DNA of 64,000 bases from the NCBI RefSeq assembly GCF_006442815.1, contig NZ_VFVL01000010.1:62001-126000 (forward strand), read 5' to 3'. Every line of letters begins with the position of its first letter. Within the stretch, counting starts at the first letter, position 1. This stretch comes from Mesorhizobium sp. B2-4-3 (GTDB taxonomy: Bacteria; Pseudomonadota; Alphaproteobacteria; Rhizobiales; Rhizobiaceae). The position numbers were made by a program, and so were the translations under genes. Under the pieces are notes generated by a model, which was not told where the DNA came from, did not search any database, and was given only the letters and a program-made list of their open reading frames with translations. This document shows positions 43,070 through 52,275 of this stretch, piece after piece.

Positions 43070-43858
43070 ATGGGTCAGGCAAGTTTTCCGGAGATGTATG
43101 AGCGCTGGCTCGTAGGTCCGCTCTTCCGTCCTTGGGCCGAAGCGACCTTCGAAGAGGTCAAGCTGTCTCCAGGTCATCGTATCTTGGACATCGCCTGCGG
43201 CACCGGAATAGTCGCCCGCATTGCCAAGGAACGTCTCGGTGCTTCCGGATATGTTGTCGGCATCGACATCAATCCGGATATGCTTGCCGTCGCGCGCACT
43301 GTGGCGCCGAATATCGATTGGCGCGTCGGTAACGCCGGTGCACTGCCGCTCGGTGACAGAGAGCAGTTCGACGTGATCGTCTGCCAGCAGGGGCTGCAGT
43401 TCTTCCCCGACAAGCCGGCTGCGGCGGTGGAGATGCGGCGAGCGCTGGCGCCGGGCGGCCGCTTGGCGGTTGCCACTTGGCGTTCCGATGAGGAAATCCC
43501 CTTCTTTCGAGAACTCCGCCGCGTCGCTGAGCGACACCTAGGCCCAATCGCGGACATGCGCCACAGCTTTGGCAACGCGGCGCCGCTCGAGGCGCTGCTC
43601 CGGGACGCCGGCTTCCACGACGTTCGATCAAGAACAATTTCACGCGCCATACGCTTTGAGGACGGCGCAGCCTTTCTGCGATTGAATACGATGGCCCTGG
43701 TCGGCATGAGTGCTGCCGGCAAGGCAATGGCCGAGCAGGAGCGCAAGCGCGTCGTGGAGGACATCGTGAACGGAAGCGCTGCCGTGCTGCGGTCCCGCTC
43801 CGATGGATCGGGAGTCGTTTTCGAACTCAGCTCCAACCTGGCGACGGCCAAAGGCTAG
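43070..43858 (+). CDS. Class I SAM-dependent methyltransferase
   Basis: A 262-residue methyltransferase of the UbiE/Methyltransf_11 type. Motif I is ILDIACGTGIVARIAKERLG near residue 38, with the acidic residue in VVGIDINPDMLAVART, and motif III is near EMRRALAPGGRLAVATWRS. It lies 61 bp after tetR on the same strand and may be co-transcribed. The substrate is unknown; a small molecule or quinone is typical. Confidence 0.83.
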   Translation: MGQASFPEMYERWLVGPLFRPWAEATFEEVKLSPGHRILDIACGTGIVARIAKERLGASGYVVGIDINPDMLAVARTVAPNIDWRVGNAGALPLGDREQFDVIVCQQGLQFFPDKPAAAVEMRRALAPGGRLAVATWRSDEEIPFFRELRRVAERHLGPIADMRHSFGNAAPLEALLRDAGFHDVRSRTISRAIRFEDGAAFLRLNTMALVGMSAAGKAMAEQERKRVVEDIVNGSAAVLRSRSDGSGVVFELSSNLATAKG

Positions 43859-43910
43859 ACGCTCGGTCCACGGGGCTGGCGTCGCCTCCGCGTCGTTCCA
43901 TTTGCGCAAA

Positions 43911-43949
43911 GAAAAAGCCCGCTGCCGGGAGGAGGTGGCAGCGGGCTTG
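43911..43949 (-). terminator. Intrinsic terminator of the small RNA
   Basis: AAGCCCGCTGCC and GGCAGCGGGCTT form a 12-bp stem around the third CCTCCTCCC loop, and TTTTTCT follows on the minus strand. Confidence 0.88.
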
Positions 43950-44027
43950 ATTTCGAATACGGCACGGGAGGAGGTGTACCGTACTCAGCGTCGGCATCAC
44001 ATCTGGGAGGAGGAGACGGCCGACACC
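43911..44027 (-). ncRNA. Small RNA of alphar14/NfeR1 (cuckoo) type with three CCTCCTCCC loops
   Basis: Three consecutive stem-loops on the minus strand each expose the anti-Shine-Dalgarno motif CCTCCTCCC in the loop, at 44006-44014, 43967-43975 and 43929-43937. The first stem is GTCGGC/GCCGAC with an inner CGTCT/AGATG helix. The second is TACGGTAC/GTGCCGTA. The third is a 12-bp GC-rich stem followed by TTTTTCTTT, an intrinsic terminator. Stems one and two each need a G-U pair that exists only in the minus-strand RNA, which fixes orientation. This matches the rhizobial alphar14 family of about 115-125 nt. It lies downstream of the LacI gene. The 5' end is inferred from a promoter-like sequence. 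Confidence 0.85.
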
Positions 44028-44032
44028 CAGAG

Positions 44033-44061
44033 AAATACGAGCTGCCTAACGATTCGGCAAT
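44033..44061 (-). promoter_or_regulatory. Candidate promoter of the small RNA
   Basis: On the minus strand TTGCCG (44061-44056) and TATTTC (44038-44033) are spaced by 17 bp and would start transcription near 44026, just before the first stem. The match to consensus is moderate. Confidence 0.4.
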
Positions 44062-44149
44062 TGCGAAACGTGCATAGCTGCTGTGCAGAATTGCGGGATC
44101 AATCGTCAGACAAATGCTAAGGCACGCCTTCGTGCGCCCACCCACCGGT

Positions 44150-45184
44150 TTATTGCACCGGCACGTTTTCCTTGAAGATCAGCCGCGGCTCGATGAACTT
44201 TTTCGTCAGATAGGGCGCCGACGACGCGATGGATCCGAGCAGGCGGATCACCGACTGCTCGGCGATCAGCCGCGCATTCTGGTCGATAACGACGTCGGCG
44301 AGATCGTCGACGAGATAGCGGCGCGTTTCCTTGGTCAGGTCGTGGCAGATGAAGACCGGCTTCCTGCGCGGCTTGACCTCGAGCAAGGCCTTGGCCACGC
44401 CGGACCGTCCGGCGCCGACGCAGTAGATGCCGAGCAGGTCCGGTTCGTTGTGCAGCGCCTTGATGGTCGCGCGGTAGCTGGCGTCCGCGTCGTCATTGCT
44501 CTCGGCGGCGCTTGAGACCGTGAGGTTGGGAAACTCTTCGCTCAGCACCGAACGAAAACCCATCTCGCGCTCCTCGTGGCCGCGATAGGAGCGCGACCCG
44601 ACCACCATCGCCAGATGTCCTGTACGGCCGCCGAGGAAGCGGCCCATCAGCAGCGCCGCGGTGCGACCCGCTACCCGGTTGTCGATGCCGACATAGGCCG
44701 AGCGGGGTGCCGCCGGCACATCCGAGATCAGCGTGACCAGCCTGATCCCGGCATCGACCAGCTCGCGCAGGATGTTGCGCGTGCGCGGGTGGTCGACGGC
44801 GATGACGCCGACACCGTTGGCTTTGAGCGACAGATTCTCGACAGCGCCCTGCAGAGCGGCCGGCGAAATACCGGCAAGGTTGTGGATGCGGCAGGAGGCG
44901 ACCAGTGGCAGGCGTGCCGCATAATCCTCGATGTGATGCGCAAGATCGGCCATGAAGCCATTGGACCCGATCGGCAGGAAGAATTCGAGATGCGCCGGCT
45001 TCGACGGCAGCACGACCTGATCGAGCGTCGGCAGATAGCCGAGCTGCTTGGCCGCCTCCATCACCCGCTGCCGGTTGGCAGCGCTTGCCCCCGGCCGGTT
45101 GTTGAGCACCCTGTCGACGGTCGCGGTCGACAGGCCGCAGCTTCTGGCGATGTCGGCTACCGTGGCTTTCATGAGTCCAGTCAT
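44150..45184 (-). CDS. LacI-family transcriptional regulator
   Basis: A 344-residue sugar-responsive repressor. The helix-turn-helix is TVADIARSCGLSTATVDRVL with hinge NRPGASAANRQRVMEAAKQL, and a periplasmic-binding-like effector domain follows. Two starts are possible, 45184 and 45172 (MKATVADIA); the latter gives the usual LacI opening. It is downstream of the sugar ABC genes on the same strand, after a 77-bp gap with short repeats. It probably controls that transporter. The small RNA lies just beyond its 3' end. Confidence 0.9.
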   Translation of the reverse strand: MTGLMKATVADIARSCGLSTATVDRVLNNRPGASAANRQRVMEAAKQLGYLPTLDQVVLPSKPAHLEFFLPIGSNGFMADLAHHIEDYAARLPLVASCRIHNLAGISPAALQGAVENLSLKANGVGVIAVDHPRTRNILRELVDAGIRLVTLISDVPAAPRSAYVGIDNRVAGRTAALLMGRFLGGRTGHLAMVVGSRSYRGHEEREMGFRSVLSEEFPNLTVSSAAESNDDADASYRATIKALHNEPDLLGIYCVGAGRSGVAKALLEVKPRRKPVFICHDLTKETRRYLVDDLADVVIDQNARLIAEQSVIRLLGSIASSAPYLTKKFIEPRLIFKENVPVQ

Positions 45185-45217
45185 AGGATGGGAAGCGAGC
45201 CCCTGTCAGGACAATTC

Positions 45218-45261
45218 AACGTCAGGCCAAACCGACGCCGGGCCAAATCGACGCCAGACCG

Positions 45262-45263
<2 letters not shown>
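45218..45263. repeat. Short tandem repeat, about 16 bp, in 2.6 copies
   Basis: Units resembling GACGCCGGGCCAAATC occur at 45218-45233, 45234-45249 and, partially, from 45250. They lie between the ABC ATPase stop and the LacI start. Their function is unknown. Confidence 0.5.
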
Positions 45264-46056
<793 letters not shown>

Positions 46057-46059
46057 GGT

Positions 46060-47046
46060 TCAGGTCCCTGCCTGGTGACGGCGCTCGAGCCATGAATGCA
46101 GCGCCATCATGCCGAGGATGATCGCGCCGATGAAGATGTTGTAGGCAAGCCCCGGCACGCCGATCAGCACGATGCCGTTGCGCATGACGCGCAGGATCAG
46201 GATGCCGAGCACCGTGCCGATGATGGTGCCGCGCCCGCCGGTCAGCGCCGTGCCGCCGATCACCACCATGGCGATGACCTCGAGCTCGTAGCCGGTGCCG
46301 CTGTTGGGGTTGGCCGCGGACGTGCGCAGCGACGAGATGACGCCGGCGAGCGACGCCATCACCGCCGACAGGATGAACAGGCCGACCTTGACGCGGTTGA
46401 CGTTGACGCCGCGCGCGCGGGCCGCGTTCGGATTGCCGCCCGCCGCCTGGATCCAGTTGCCGGTGCGGCTCTGCGTCAGCACATAGCCGAGCACGATCGC
46501 AGCGCCGATGAACCAGAACAGCGAGGCATAGATGCGGAACGGTCCGACATAGAAGTCGCCGACCAGGATGTTCGCCAGCCAACTGCCTTCCGCGCTCCAA
46601 GTGCGCTGCGGGAAGCCGTCGGTGATGAACAATGCCGTGCCGCGCACGACCAGCAGCATGCCGAGCGTCACCAGGAAGGACGGGATCTTGAGCTGGGTGA
46701 CGAACCAGCCATTCACCAGCCCGACCAGGGCGGCGACGATCAGCGCGATCAGCAGGCCCATCTCCAGCGAAGTGACGCCGCTGTTGAAGAGCGTCCACAT
46801 CAGCACCGGCGAGAAGCCGAACAGCGAGCCGACCGAGAGGTCGAATTCTCCGGATGTCATCAGCAAGGTCATCGCCAGCGCGATCAGGCCGAGCTCGACG
46901 GTGAAGGCCAGGATGTTCGAAATGTTCTGCGGCGACAGGAAGTCGGGATTGATGCCCCAGAAGACGACGAGTTCGACGACGAGCAGCACCAGCGGACCGA
47001 ATTCCGGCCGCGCGATCAGACGTTGGACGAAGGAATGATTTTCCAT
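46060..47046 (-). CDS. Sugar ABC transporter permease (RbsC/FrcC type), module A
   Basis: A 328-residue permease with about eight to ten helices. The family signature is GEFDLSVGSLFGFSPVLMW, with LKIPSFLVTLGMLLVVRGTA and TALTGGRGTIIGTVLGILIL. The start at 47046 (MENHSFVQRL) is preceded by a hairpin after the binding-protein gene. It partners with the 264-residue ATPase downstream. Confidence 0.9.
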   Translation of the reverse strand: MENHSFVQRLIARPEFGPLVLLVVELVVFWGINPDFLSPQNISNILAFTVELGLIALAMTLLMTSGEFDLSVGSLFGFSPVLMWTLFNSGVTSLEMGLLIALIVAALVGLVNGWFVTQLKIPSFLVTLGMLLVVRGTALFITDGFPQRTWSAEGSWLANILVGDFYVGPFRIYASLFWFIGAAIVLGYVLTQSRTGNWIQAAGGNPNAARARGVNVNRVKVGLFILSAVMASLAGVISSLRTSAANPNSGTGYELEVIAMVVIGGTALTGGRGTIIGTVLGILILRVMRNGIVLIGVPGLAYNIFIGAIILGMMALHSWLERRHQAGT

Positions 47047-47095
47047 TGAACCCGCGACGTAAGCGCGGCCGTCCGATGGGGACGGCGCGGGGAGA

Positions 47096-47131
47096 AGGAA
47101 AAACGGTCGCGACAGGGGTGTCGCGACCGTT
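47096..47131 (-). terminator. Hairpin between binding-protein and permease genes
   Basis: AACGGTCGCGACA and TGTCGCGACCGTT form a 13-bp stem with a GGGG loop, directly after the binding-protein stop. On the minus strand it runs into TTTTTCC. It is probably a partial terminator that gives higher binding-protein levels. Confidence 0.7.
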
Positions 47132-47141
47132 CGCTTGAGGA

Positions 47142-48074
47142 TTACTTGCCAGACAGGATCTTGTCGTAGACGCCGGCGGTGTCCTTCTCGTAGAGCGCGC
47201 CGGTGATGACGTTGAAGCCCGGAGGAATGCCGCTGGCGGCCATGTTGGCCATCGACAGCGCGATATAGCTGGTCGCCTGCGGGTCCTGCCACTGCCCGGC
47301 ATTGACGTAGCCATTCAGCACTTCCTGCGTGGTGTCGAGCGAGTTGCCCCAGCCGACGACCGGGATTTCGCCCGGCTTGACGCCGGCCTGGTCGAACACG
47401 CGCTTGATCGAGCCGGTGACGAGGTCGCCGAGGCCGATGATCGCCTTCACCTTGCCCTTGTGCGCGGTGAGGTAATCGACCATGCGGTTGATCGCTTCGG
47501 CCTGGTCGAGCGTCGCCTCGGTCACCTCATAGGTGATGCCCGCCGGCTCGAACACGCTCTTGATGCCTTCCTCTTCCTGCACCCCATAGGTGGCGCCGGG
47601 GATCTCGACCGGCATCCAGACGAAGTCGCCCTTCTTCACCAGGCCCTTGTCGACCAGATACTGCGCCCAGTGCTTGCCGAAGGTGACGTTGTCGCCGCCG
47701 ACATAGGCGTTGAAGCTGGCTTTCGGATCGGGCGTGTTGAAGTTGACGATCGGGATGTTGGCCGCGCGCGCTTCCTTGACGATCTCGACAAGGCTGCCCG
47801 GATCGGGGCTGGTGGTGACGATGCCATCGGCCTTGGCCGAGATGGCGGCGCGGACAGCCTCCTGCTGCGAGGCCACGTCGCCATTGTGGAACGAGGTGTT
47901 CACCTTGTTGCCCGTGTCGCTCGCCCATTGCTTGGCGCCGGCCAGGAAGTAGGTCCAGACCGGATCGGCCGGGCCGCCATGCGAAATCCAGTAGAACGTC
48001 TTGGCCTCGGCCATCGCCGGAATGGCGAGTGCCGCGATCAAGCCAAGCACGAGCAGTCTTAGCCGCGAAAGCAT
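47142..48074 (-). CDS. Sugar ABC transporter substrate-binding protein
   Basis: A 310-residue periplasmic binding protein of the RbsB/family 4 type. The signal peptide is MLSRLRLLVLGLIAALAIPA, with cleavage after AMAEA. The mature protein opens KTFYWISHGGPADPVWTYFL and has ADGIVTTSPDPGSLVEIVKE, as in ribose and rhizopine binding proteins. The start at 48074 puts the signal at the N-terminus. It lies between two permease/ATPase sets on the same strand and is the only binding protein for them in view. Confidence 0.9.
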   Translation of the reverse strand: MLSRLRLLVLGLIAALAIPAMAEAKTFYWISHGGPADPVWTYFLAGAKQWASDTGNKVNTSFHNGDVASQQEAVRAAISAKADGIVTTSPDPGSLVEIVKEARAANIPIVNFNTPDPKASFNAYVGGDNVTFGKHWAQYLVDKGLVKKGDFVWMPVEIPGATYGVQEEEGIKSVFEPAGITYEVTEATLDQAEAINRMVDYLTAHKGKVKAIIGLGDLVTGSIKRVFDQAGVKPGEIPVVGWGNSLDTTQEVLNGYVNAGQWQDPQATSYIALSMANMAASGIPPGFNVITGALYEKDTAGVYDKILSGK

Positions 48075-48283
48075 TCGATTCCTCCCATGTTGAAACTCTC
48101 CTCCTGGATCGGCGCGATGCGCCTTGGAACCCGCATCTCCTGCCAGCGCCGACCGGAACGTCCAGAGCATTCTCTTTTTCGGGCGGTGGCAAGCCTCCAT
48201 CGCCAGTGGATGTTGGCACAGGCGCGCACGCCATCACCAATCCCATCAGATTGCATCAGCAACGGCGATATTTCTGTCAGGGG

Positions 48284-49318
48284 TCAGCCGCGCTTGCCGG
48301 CCTGCCTGCGTTCGGCGCGATGGCTGCGCCAGATCCTGCCGATCCGGTCGGCCGCAAGTGCCGCGACCAGCAGCGCGCCGACGGCGAAGCTCGCCCATGC
48401 GCTGCCGATGCCGAGCAACGCCATGCCGTTCAAAACGACCTGGATCACCAGCGCGCCGATCGCTGCCCCGACGACGCTGCCATGGCCGCCCGACAATCGC
48501 GTGCCGCCGAGCAGGGCCGCTGTTATGGCGAACAGGGCGAAGCCATTGCCGTCGGCGGGCGCGATCGTGCCTTGCGCGCCCAGGTGAATGACGCCGGCGA
48601 GCCCGGCGACCGCGCCCATCAGGGCCAGCGCCGTCAGCCGTACGGTGGCCGTCGCGATGCCGGCATGGGCGGCCGCTTCCGGATTGCTGCCAGTCGCCTG
48701 CGCGCGGTAGCCGAAACGGGTGCGGTGCAGGACGATCTGCAGGGCGGCGGCCAGCAGGACGAAGATCGCGACACTTGCCGGCACCATGCCGAAAGCCTTG
48801 CCGGAGAGCGTCGAGAAGAAACTGCCGTCGCCTGCCGGCGGAGTGATCGCTTGTCCTTTGCCGATGACCGACGACAGGCCGTCGGCCATCCACCAGCTGC
48901 CGAGCGTCACCGCGATCACCGGCACCCGCAATGCCTGCGCAAGCAGGCCATTGACGAGGCCGATGCAGGTGCCGAGCGCGATGCCGGCGAGCACCGAAAG
49001 CCAAGGGTCGGTCCCGGCCGCGATCAGAACTGCCGCCGCGACAGCCGCAAGGTGGAACACGGCGCCGACCGACAGGTCGATCTCGCGGATTGCGAGCACG
49101 AACACCATGCCGATGGCGGCGATGCCGGGAAGGGCAGCCTGCTCGACCAGCACCAACAGATTGGCGGGTTCGAGGAACGGCCGATGCAGCCAGCCGAGCA
49201 GCCCGACAAGCACGGCCAGCGCGACGACCACACCGGTCTCGGACGGCAGCCGAAAGTCCGGTTTCGCCTTCGGCGTCGCCGATCCGGCCAGGCGTGGGCT
49301 GGTGTCGGCGCTCGTCAT
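48284..49318 (-). CDS. Sugar ABC transporter permease (RbsC type), module B
   Basis: A 344-residue permease with signature REIDLSVGAVFHLAAVAAAV, LRVPVIAVTLGSWWMADGLS and TRLSGGHGSVVGAAIGALVI. A basic cytoplasmic tail (RIWRSHRAERRQAGKRG) ends the protein. The ATG overlaps the stop of the 514-residue ATPase (ATGA at 49315-49318). A 209-bp gap separates it from the binding-protein gene. Confidence 0.9.
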   Translation of the reverse strand: MTSADTSPRLAGSATPKAKPDFRLPSETGVVVALAVLVGLLGWLHRPFLEPANLLVLVEQAALPGIAAIGMVFVLAIREIDLSVGAVFHLAAVAAAVLIAAGTDPWLSVLAGIALGTCIGLVNGLLAQALRVPVIAVTLGSWWMADGLSSVIGKGQAITPPAGDGSFFSTLSGKAFGMVPASVAIFVLLAAALQIVLHRTRFGYRAQATGSNPEAAAHAGIATATVRLTALALMGAVAGLAGVIHLGAQGTIAPADGNGFALFAITAALLGGTRLSGGHGSVVGAAIGALVIQVVLNGMALLGIGSAWASFAVGALLVAALAADRIGRIWRSHRAERRQAGKRG

Positions 49319-50859
49319 GCGGCGTTCCTTTGACTGGTCGTTGCCGGCTCACGTGCCGGCGCCGCCGTATCGCCGGTGATCAGCTTGCGAAGGGTCGCGG
49401 CGTCCATCTCGGAGCCGGCGACTTCGCCAGCCAACCGGCCGTCGCGAAAGGCGATGACGCGGTCGCAAAGCCCGGCCAGTTCGGACATCTCGCTCGAATG
49501 CATGAGCACGACGCAGCCGCTGGCGGCCATTTGCCGGACCAGCCCATAGATTTCCTGCTTGCTGCCGATGTCGATGCCGCGCGCCGGCTCGTCGAGCAGC
49601 ACGACCTGCGGGCCGATCTCCAGCCATCTGCCGAGAGCCACCTTTTGCCGGCCGCCCGCCGACAAGGAACCGGCAAGCTCGTCGCTGCCGCTTCGAATGC
49701 GCAGCGCCTCGACCAGCCGCGCCGCGCGCTCGGCTGCCGCCTTCGGCGAATACCAGCGACGACCCCAGTCGCGCGCGCCGAGCACCACGCTGGAGAGGTT
49801 GAAGGCGATGGATTTGTCGGCCATCACGCCGTTGCCGGCATGGCTGGAGATCAGGCAGATGCCGCGCCGCGCGGCCTCGGTGCGGGTCTTCGGCAGGCCG
49901 TCCCCGTCGGGAAAGCGCACCTTGCCCTTGCGCGCCCTGCGTTGGCCGAACAGCATGGCAAGAAGATCCGACGCGCCGGAGCCCCGAAGGCCGGCGAGGC
50001 CGACGATTTCGCCGGCGCGGGCGCTGAACCCGACGCCGGCGAGCCGACCGCCGCTCAGGCCGGAAACGGTGAGTTGCGGCCGCAGCGTGCCGGCGACGTT
50101 GGACAGCGATCGCAAGGGCAGCGGGAAGAGCGTCAGGCCCAGCTGACCGATCATCGCTTCCTCGGTCGCCGTCAGGTCGGACCGTGGCTTGGAAAGCACG
50201 TCGCGGCCGTTGCGGATGACGCTGACCTGGTCGGCGAGCGCGAGCGCTTCCTCCAGCCTGCTGGTCAGATAGAGCATTGTCATGCCACGCGCCTTCAGCT
50301 CGCGCAGCACCGCAAACAGCCTGTCGCCCTGGCTTCGGTCGAGAGCCTCGCACGACTCGTCCAGCACGAGCAGCCTCGGATGATCGAGCAGCGCGCGGGC
50401 AATGCCGACAAGCTGCCGTTCGGCAGCGCCGAGCTCGCCAAGCGGCGCGCCGACATCGACCGCGAGGCCGAGCTGGCGCAACAGCGCAAAACTGCGCGCC
50501 TGCATCTCGCGGCGCGAGACCAGGCCGCTCCGCAACGGTTCGCGATTGACGAACAGATTGGCGAGAACCGACCGGTCGGGGAACAGCGCGGATTGCTGCA
50601 GCGCCACCGCAATTCCGTGCTTGCGCGCGGCGCTCGGGCTGTCGATGGCAACGCTGTGGCCGTCGATTTCGATCGCGCCGCTATCTGCCCGCTCGATGCC
50701 GGCCAGGATCCGGGCCATGGTCGACTTGCCGGCGCCGCTTTCGCCGACGATGGCATGGATCGTGCCCCGCTCCGCGGCAAGGCTCACATCTTCGAGCGCG
50801 ACAAAGCCGCCAAGGCGCTTGGCGAGGTTGCGCACCGAGATCAGCGGCGAATCGGACAT
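49315..50859 (-). CDS. Sugar ABC transporter ATPase, dual domain (RbsA/XylG type)
   Basis: A 514-residue fused ATPase. The first domain has Walker A GESGAGKST and a weak signature (LGAAERQLVGIARAL). The second has the degenerate A-loop (LAGLRGSGASDLLAMLF, no Lys) typical of RbsA-type proteins and signature LSAGGRQKVALGRWL. It energises permease module B. It is the first gene of the ABC series, 104 bp downstream of the FAH-family gene. Confidence 0.9.
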   Translation of the reverse strand: MSDSPLISVRNLAKRLGGFVALEDVSLAAERGTIHAIVGESGAGKSTMARILAGIERADSGAIEIDGHSVAIDSPSAARKHGIAVALQQSALFPDRSVLANLFVNREPLRSGLVSRREMQARSFALLRQLGLAVDVGAPLGELGAAERQLVGIARALLDHPRLLVLDESCEALDRSQGDRLFAVLRELKARGMTMLYLTSRLEEALALADQVSVIRNGRDVLSKPRSDLTATEEAMIGQLGLTLFPLPLRSLSNVAGTLRPQLTVSGLSGGRLAGVGFSARAGEIVGLAGLRGSGASDLLAMLFGQRRARKGKVRFPDGDGLPKTRTEAARRGICLISSHAGNGVMADKSIAFNLSSVVLGARDWGRRWYSPKAAAERAARLVEALRIRSGSDELAGSLSAGGRQKVALGRWLEIGPQVVLLDEPARGIDIGSKQEIYGLVRQMAASGCVVLMHSSEMSELAGLCDRVIAFRDGRLAGEVAGSEMDAATLRKLITGDTAAPAREPATTSQRNAA

Positions 50860-50963
50860 TCAGGCGGCCCCCCGACCGCGATGCGATCTTGGAGCGGATC
50901 GCGCCCGTAGTCACCTGTATTTCATAAAAAATTAATGAAGGAAGCCGGCCTTGACCGATGTCT

Positions 50964-52121
50964 TCAGAGAAGGCCCGCCCTGGCCAGGTCGCGCATCAGG
51001 TGGCTGGCGCCGTAGGTCCAGTGCGGACAGTCCGGCGACAGGCGCACACGGTTGGTGAGCGCGCCGAGCTTCTCCGACGAGATGGTGACGATGTCGCCGA
51101 CCTTGTGGGTAAAGCCCTTGCCCTTCTCGCCGCGATCCTTCGACGGCACGAACATGGTGCCGAGATAGAGCGCCAACCCGTCCGGATACTGGTGATGCGG
51201 CCCCATAGCGGCCTTGACCAGCTCTTCCGGCGAGCGGCTGATTTCCGCCATCGAGCTCGCGCCCTGCAGCGAGAAGCCGTCCTCTCCCTCGACGCCGAGC
51301 CGCACCGTGGCGCGCTTCACGTCGGCGATCGAAAACGTCTCGTCGAACAGCCGGATGAAGGGGCCGAGCGAAGCGGAAGCGTTGTTGTCCTTGGCCTTGC
51401 CGAGCAGCAGCGCCGAGCGCCCCTCGACGTCGCGCAGGTTGACGTCGTTGCCGAGCGTGGCACCGACGATCCGGCCCGAGCTATCGGCGATCATGGCGAT
51501 CTCCGGCTCTGGATTGTTCCAGGTGGAGACCGGATGCAGTCCGACATCGGCGCCGAAGCCGACCGAGGCCATCGGCTGGCATTTGGTGAAAATCTCGGCA
51601 TCCGGGCCGATGCCCACCTCCAGATATTGCGACCAGGCGCCGCGCGAAATCAGCTTGGCCTTGATCTCCATCGCTTCCGGCGAGCCGGGCTTGAGCTTCG
51701 ACAGGTCGTGGCCGATCAGTCCGGCGATGTCGGCGCGGATGGCGTCGGCCTTTTCGGCCGAGCCGCGCGCCTGTTCCTCGATGACGCGCTCGAGCAGGCT
51801 GACGACGAAGGTGACGCCGGAGGCCTTCACCGCCTGCAGGTCGACGGGCGAAAGCAGGATCGGCTTCTTCGCATCGCGTTCGGCTTCGAAGCTGTTGGCC
51901 GCGATCTCGGCGAGCGCGCCGATCGCCTTGCCCTTGGCCGAGCGCAGATAGCCGGTCGGATCCTTCAGCTCGCAGACATCGCGCACCGTGGGCGCCGCGC
52001 TCGAGGTGATGTCGATGACCTGGCCGTCGCGCACCGTGACCACCAGCGGATGGGAAGCTTCGCTTGTCCTGGCGCGGCCGACGAAAATTCCATCGGCGGG
52101 CAGGCGAGTCGGATCGGTCAT
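50964..52121 (-). CDS. Fumarylacetoacetate hydrolase-family protein, candidate 2-keto-3-deoxy sugar acid dehydratase
   Basis: A 385-residue FAH-superfamily enzyme. The metal site motif is EPEIAMIADSSGRIVGATLG, then NDVNLRDVEGRSALLLGKAK and DGLALYLGTMFVPSKDRGEK. This length and layout fit the 2-keto-3-deoxy-pentonate dehydratase branch used in oxidative pentose catabolism, rather than true fumarylacetoacetase. The downstream sugar ABC genes and LacI regulator on the same strand support this. The substrate is inference. Confidence 0.8.
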   Translation of the reverse strand: MTDPTRLPADGIFVGRARTSEASHPLVVTVRDGQVIDITSSAAPTVRDVCELKDPTGYLRSAKGKAIGALAEIAANSFEAERDAKKPILLSPVDLQAVKASGVTFVVSLLERVIEEQARGSAEKADAIRADIAGLIGHDLSKLKPGSPEAMEIKAKLISRGAWSQYLEVGIGPDAEIFTKCQPMASVGFGADVGLHPVSTWNNPEPEIAMIADSSGRIVGATLGNDVNLRDVEGRSALLLGKAKDNNASASLGPFIRLFDETFSIADVKRATVRLGVEGEDGFSLQGASSMAEISRSPEELVKAAMGPHHQYPDGLALYLGTMFVPSKDRGEKGKGFTHKVGDIVTISSEKLGALTNRVRLSPDCPHWTYGASHLMRDLARAGLL

Positions 52122-52259
52122 GGCATCATTCCTCTCAATTTTCGTGCGCGGCACTTTTCCCCGATTTCGCGGAAACGTCTATCCCGCCAGCCGCAACATT
52201 TATGACCACGCATGTGCGCTGTCACACAGCCACAGCCGAACTGGCCCATCGAAGCGCTC

Positions 52260-52275
52260 TTTCAAATTTATGAAA
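52260..52275. promoter_or_regulatory. Candidate PuuR-like operator overlapping the oxidase start region
   Basis: TTTCA-N6-TGAAA, identical in layout to the site at 53642-53657 upstream of the first pot permease. It overlaps the ATG at 52270, which casts some doubt on that start. Confidence 0.5.

Noticed and set aside
43911..44027. Small RNA or small ORF with GGGAGGAGG repeats on the plus strand
   Set aside because: Plus-strand stems contain C-A mismatches where the minus-strand RNA has G-U pairs, and the T-run of the terminator is on the minus strand. GGGAGGAGG repeats would otherwise look like idle ribosome sites.
48251..48262. TTGCATCAGCAA as a LacI operator
   Set aside because: Only 4-bp arms, about 180 bp from the binding-protein start, and no second copy near the ABC genes; too weak to list.
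50920..50940. TTTCAT...ATGAAG inverted repeat upstream of the dual sugar ATPase
   Set aside because: The half-sites resemble TTTCA/TGAAA but are 11 bp apart instead of 6, and no XRE-type gene is linked to this operon.
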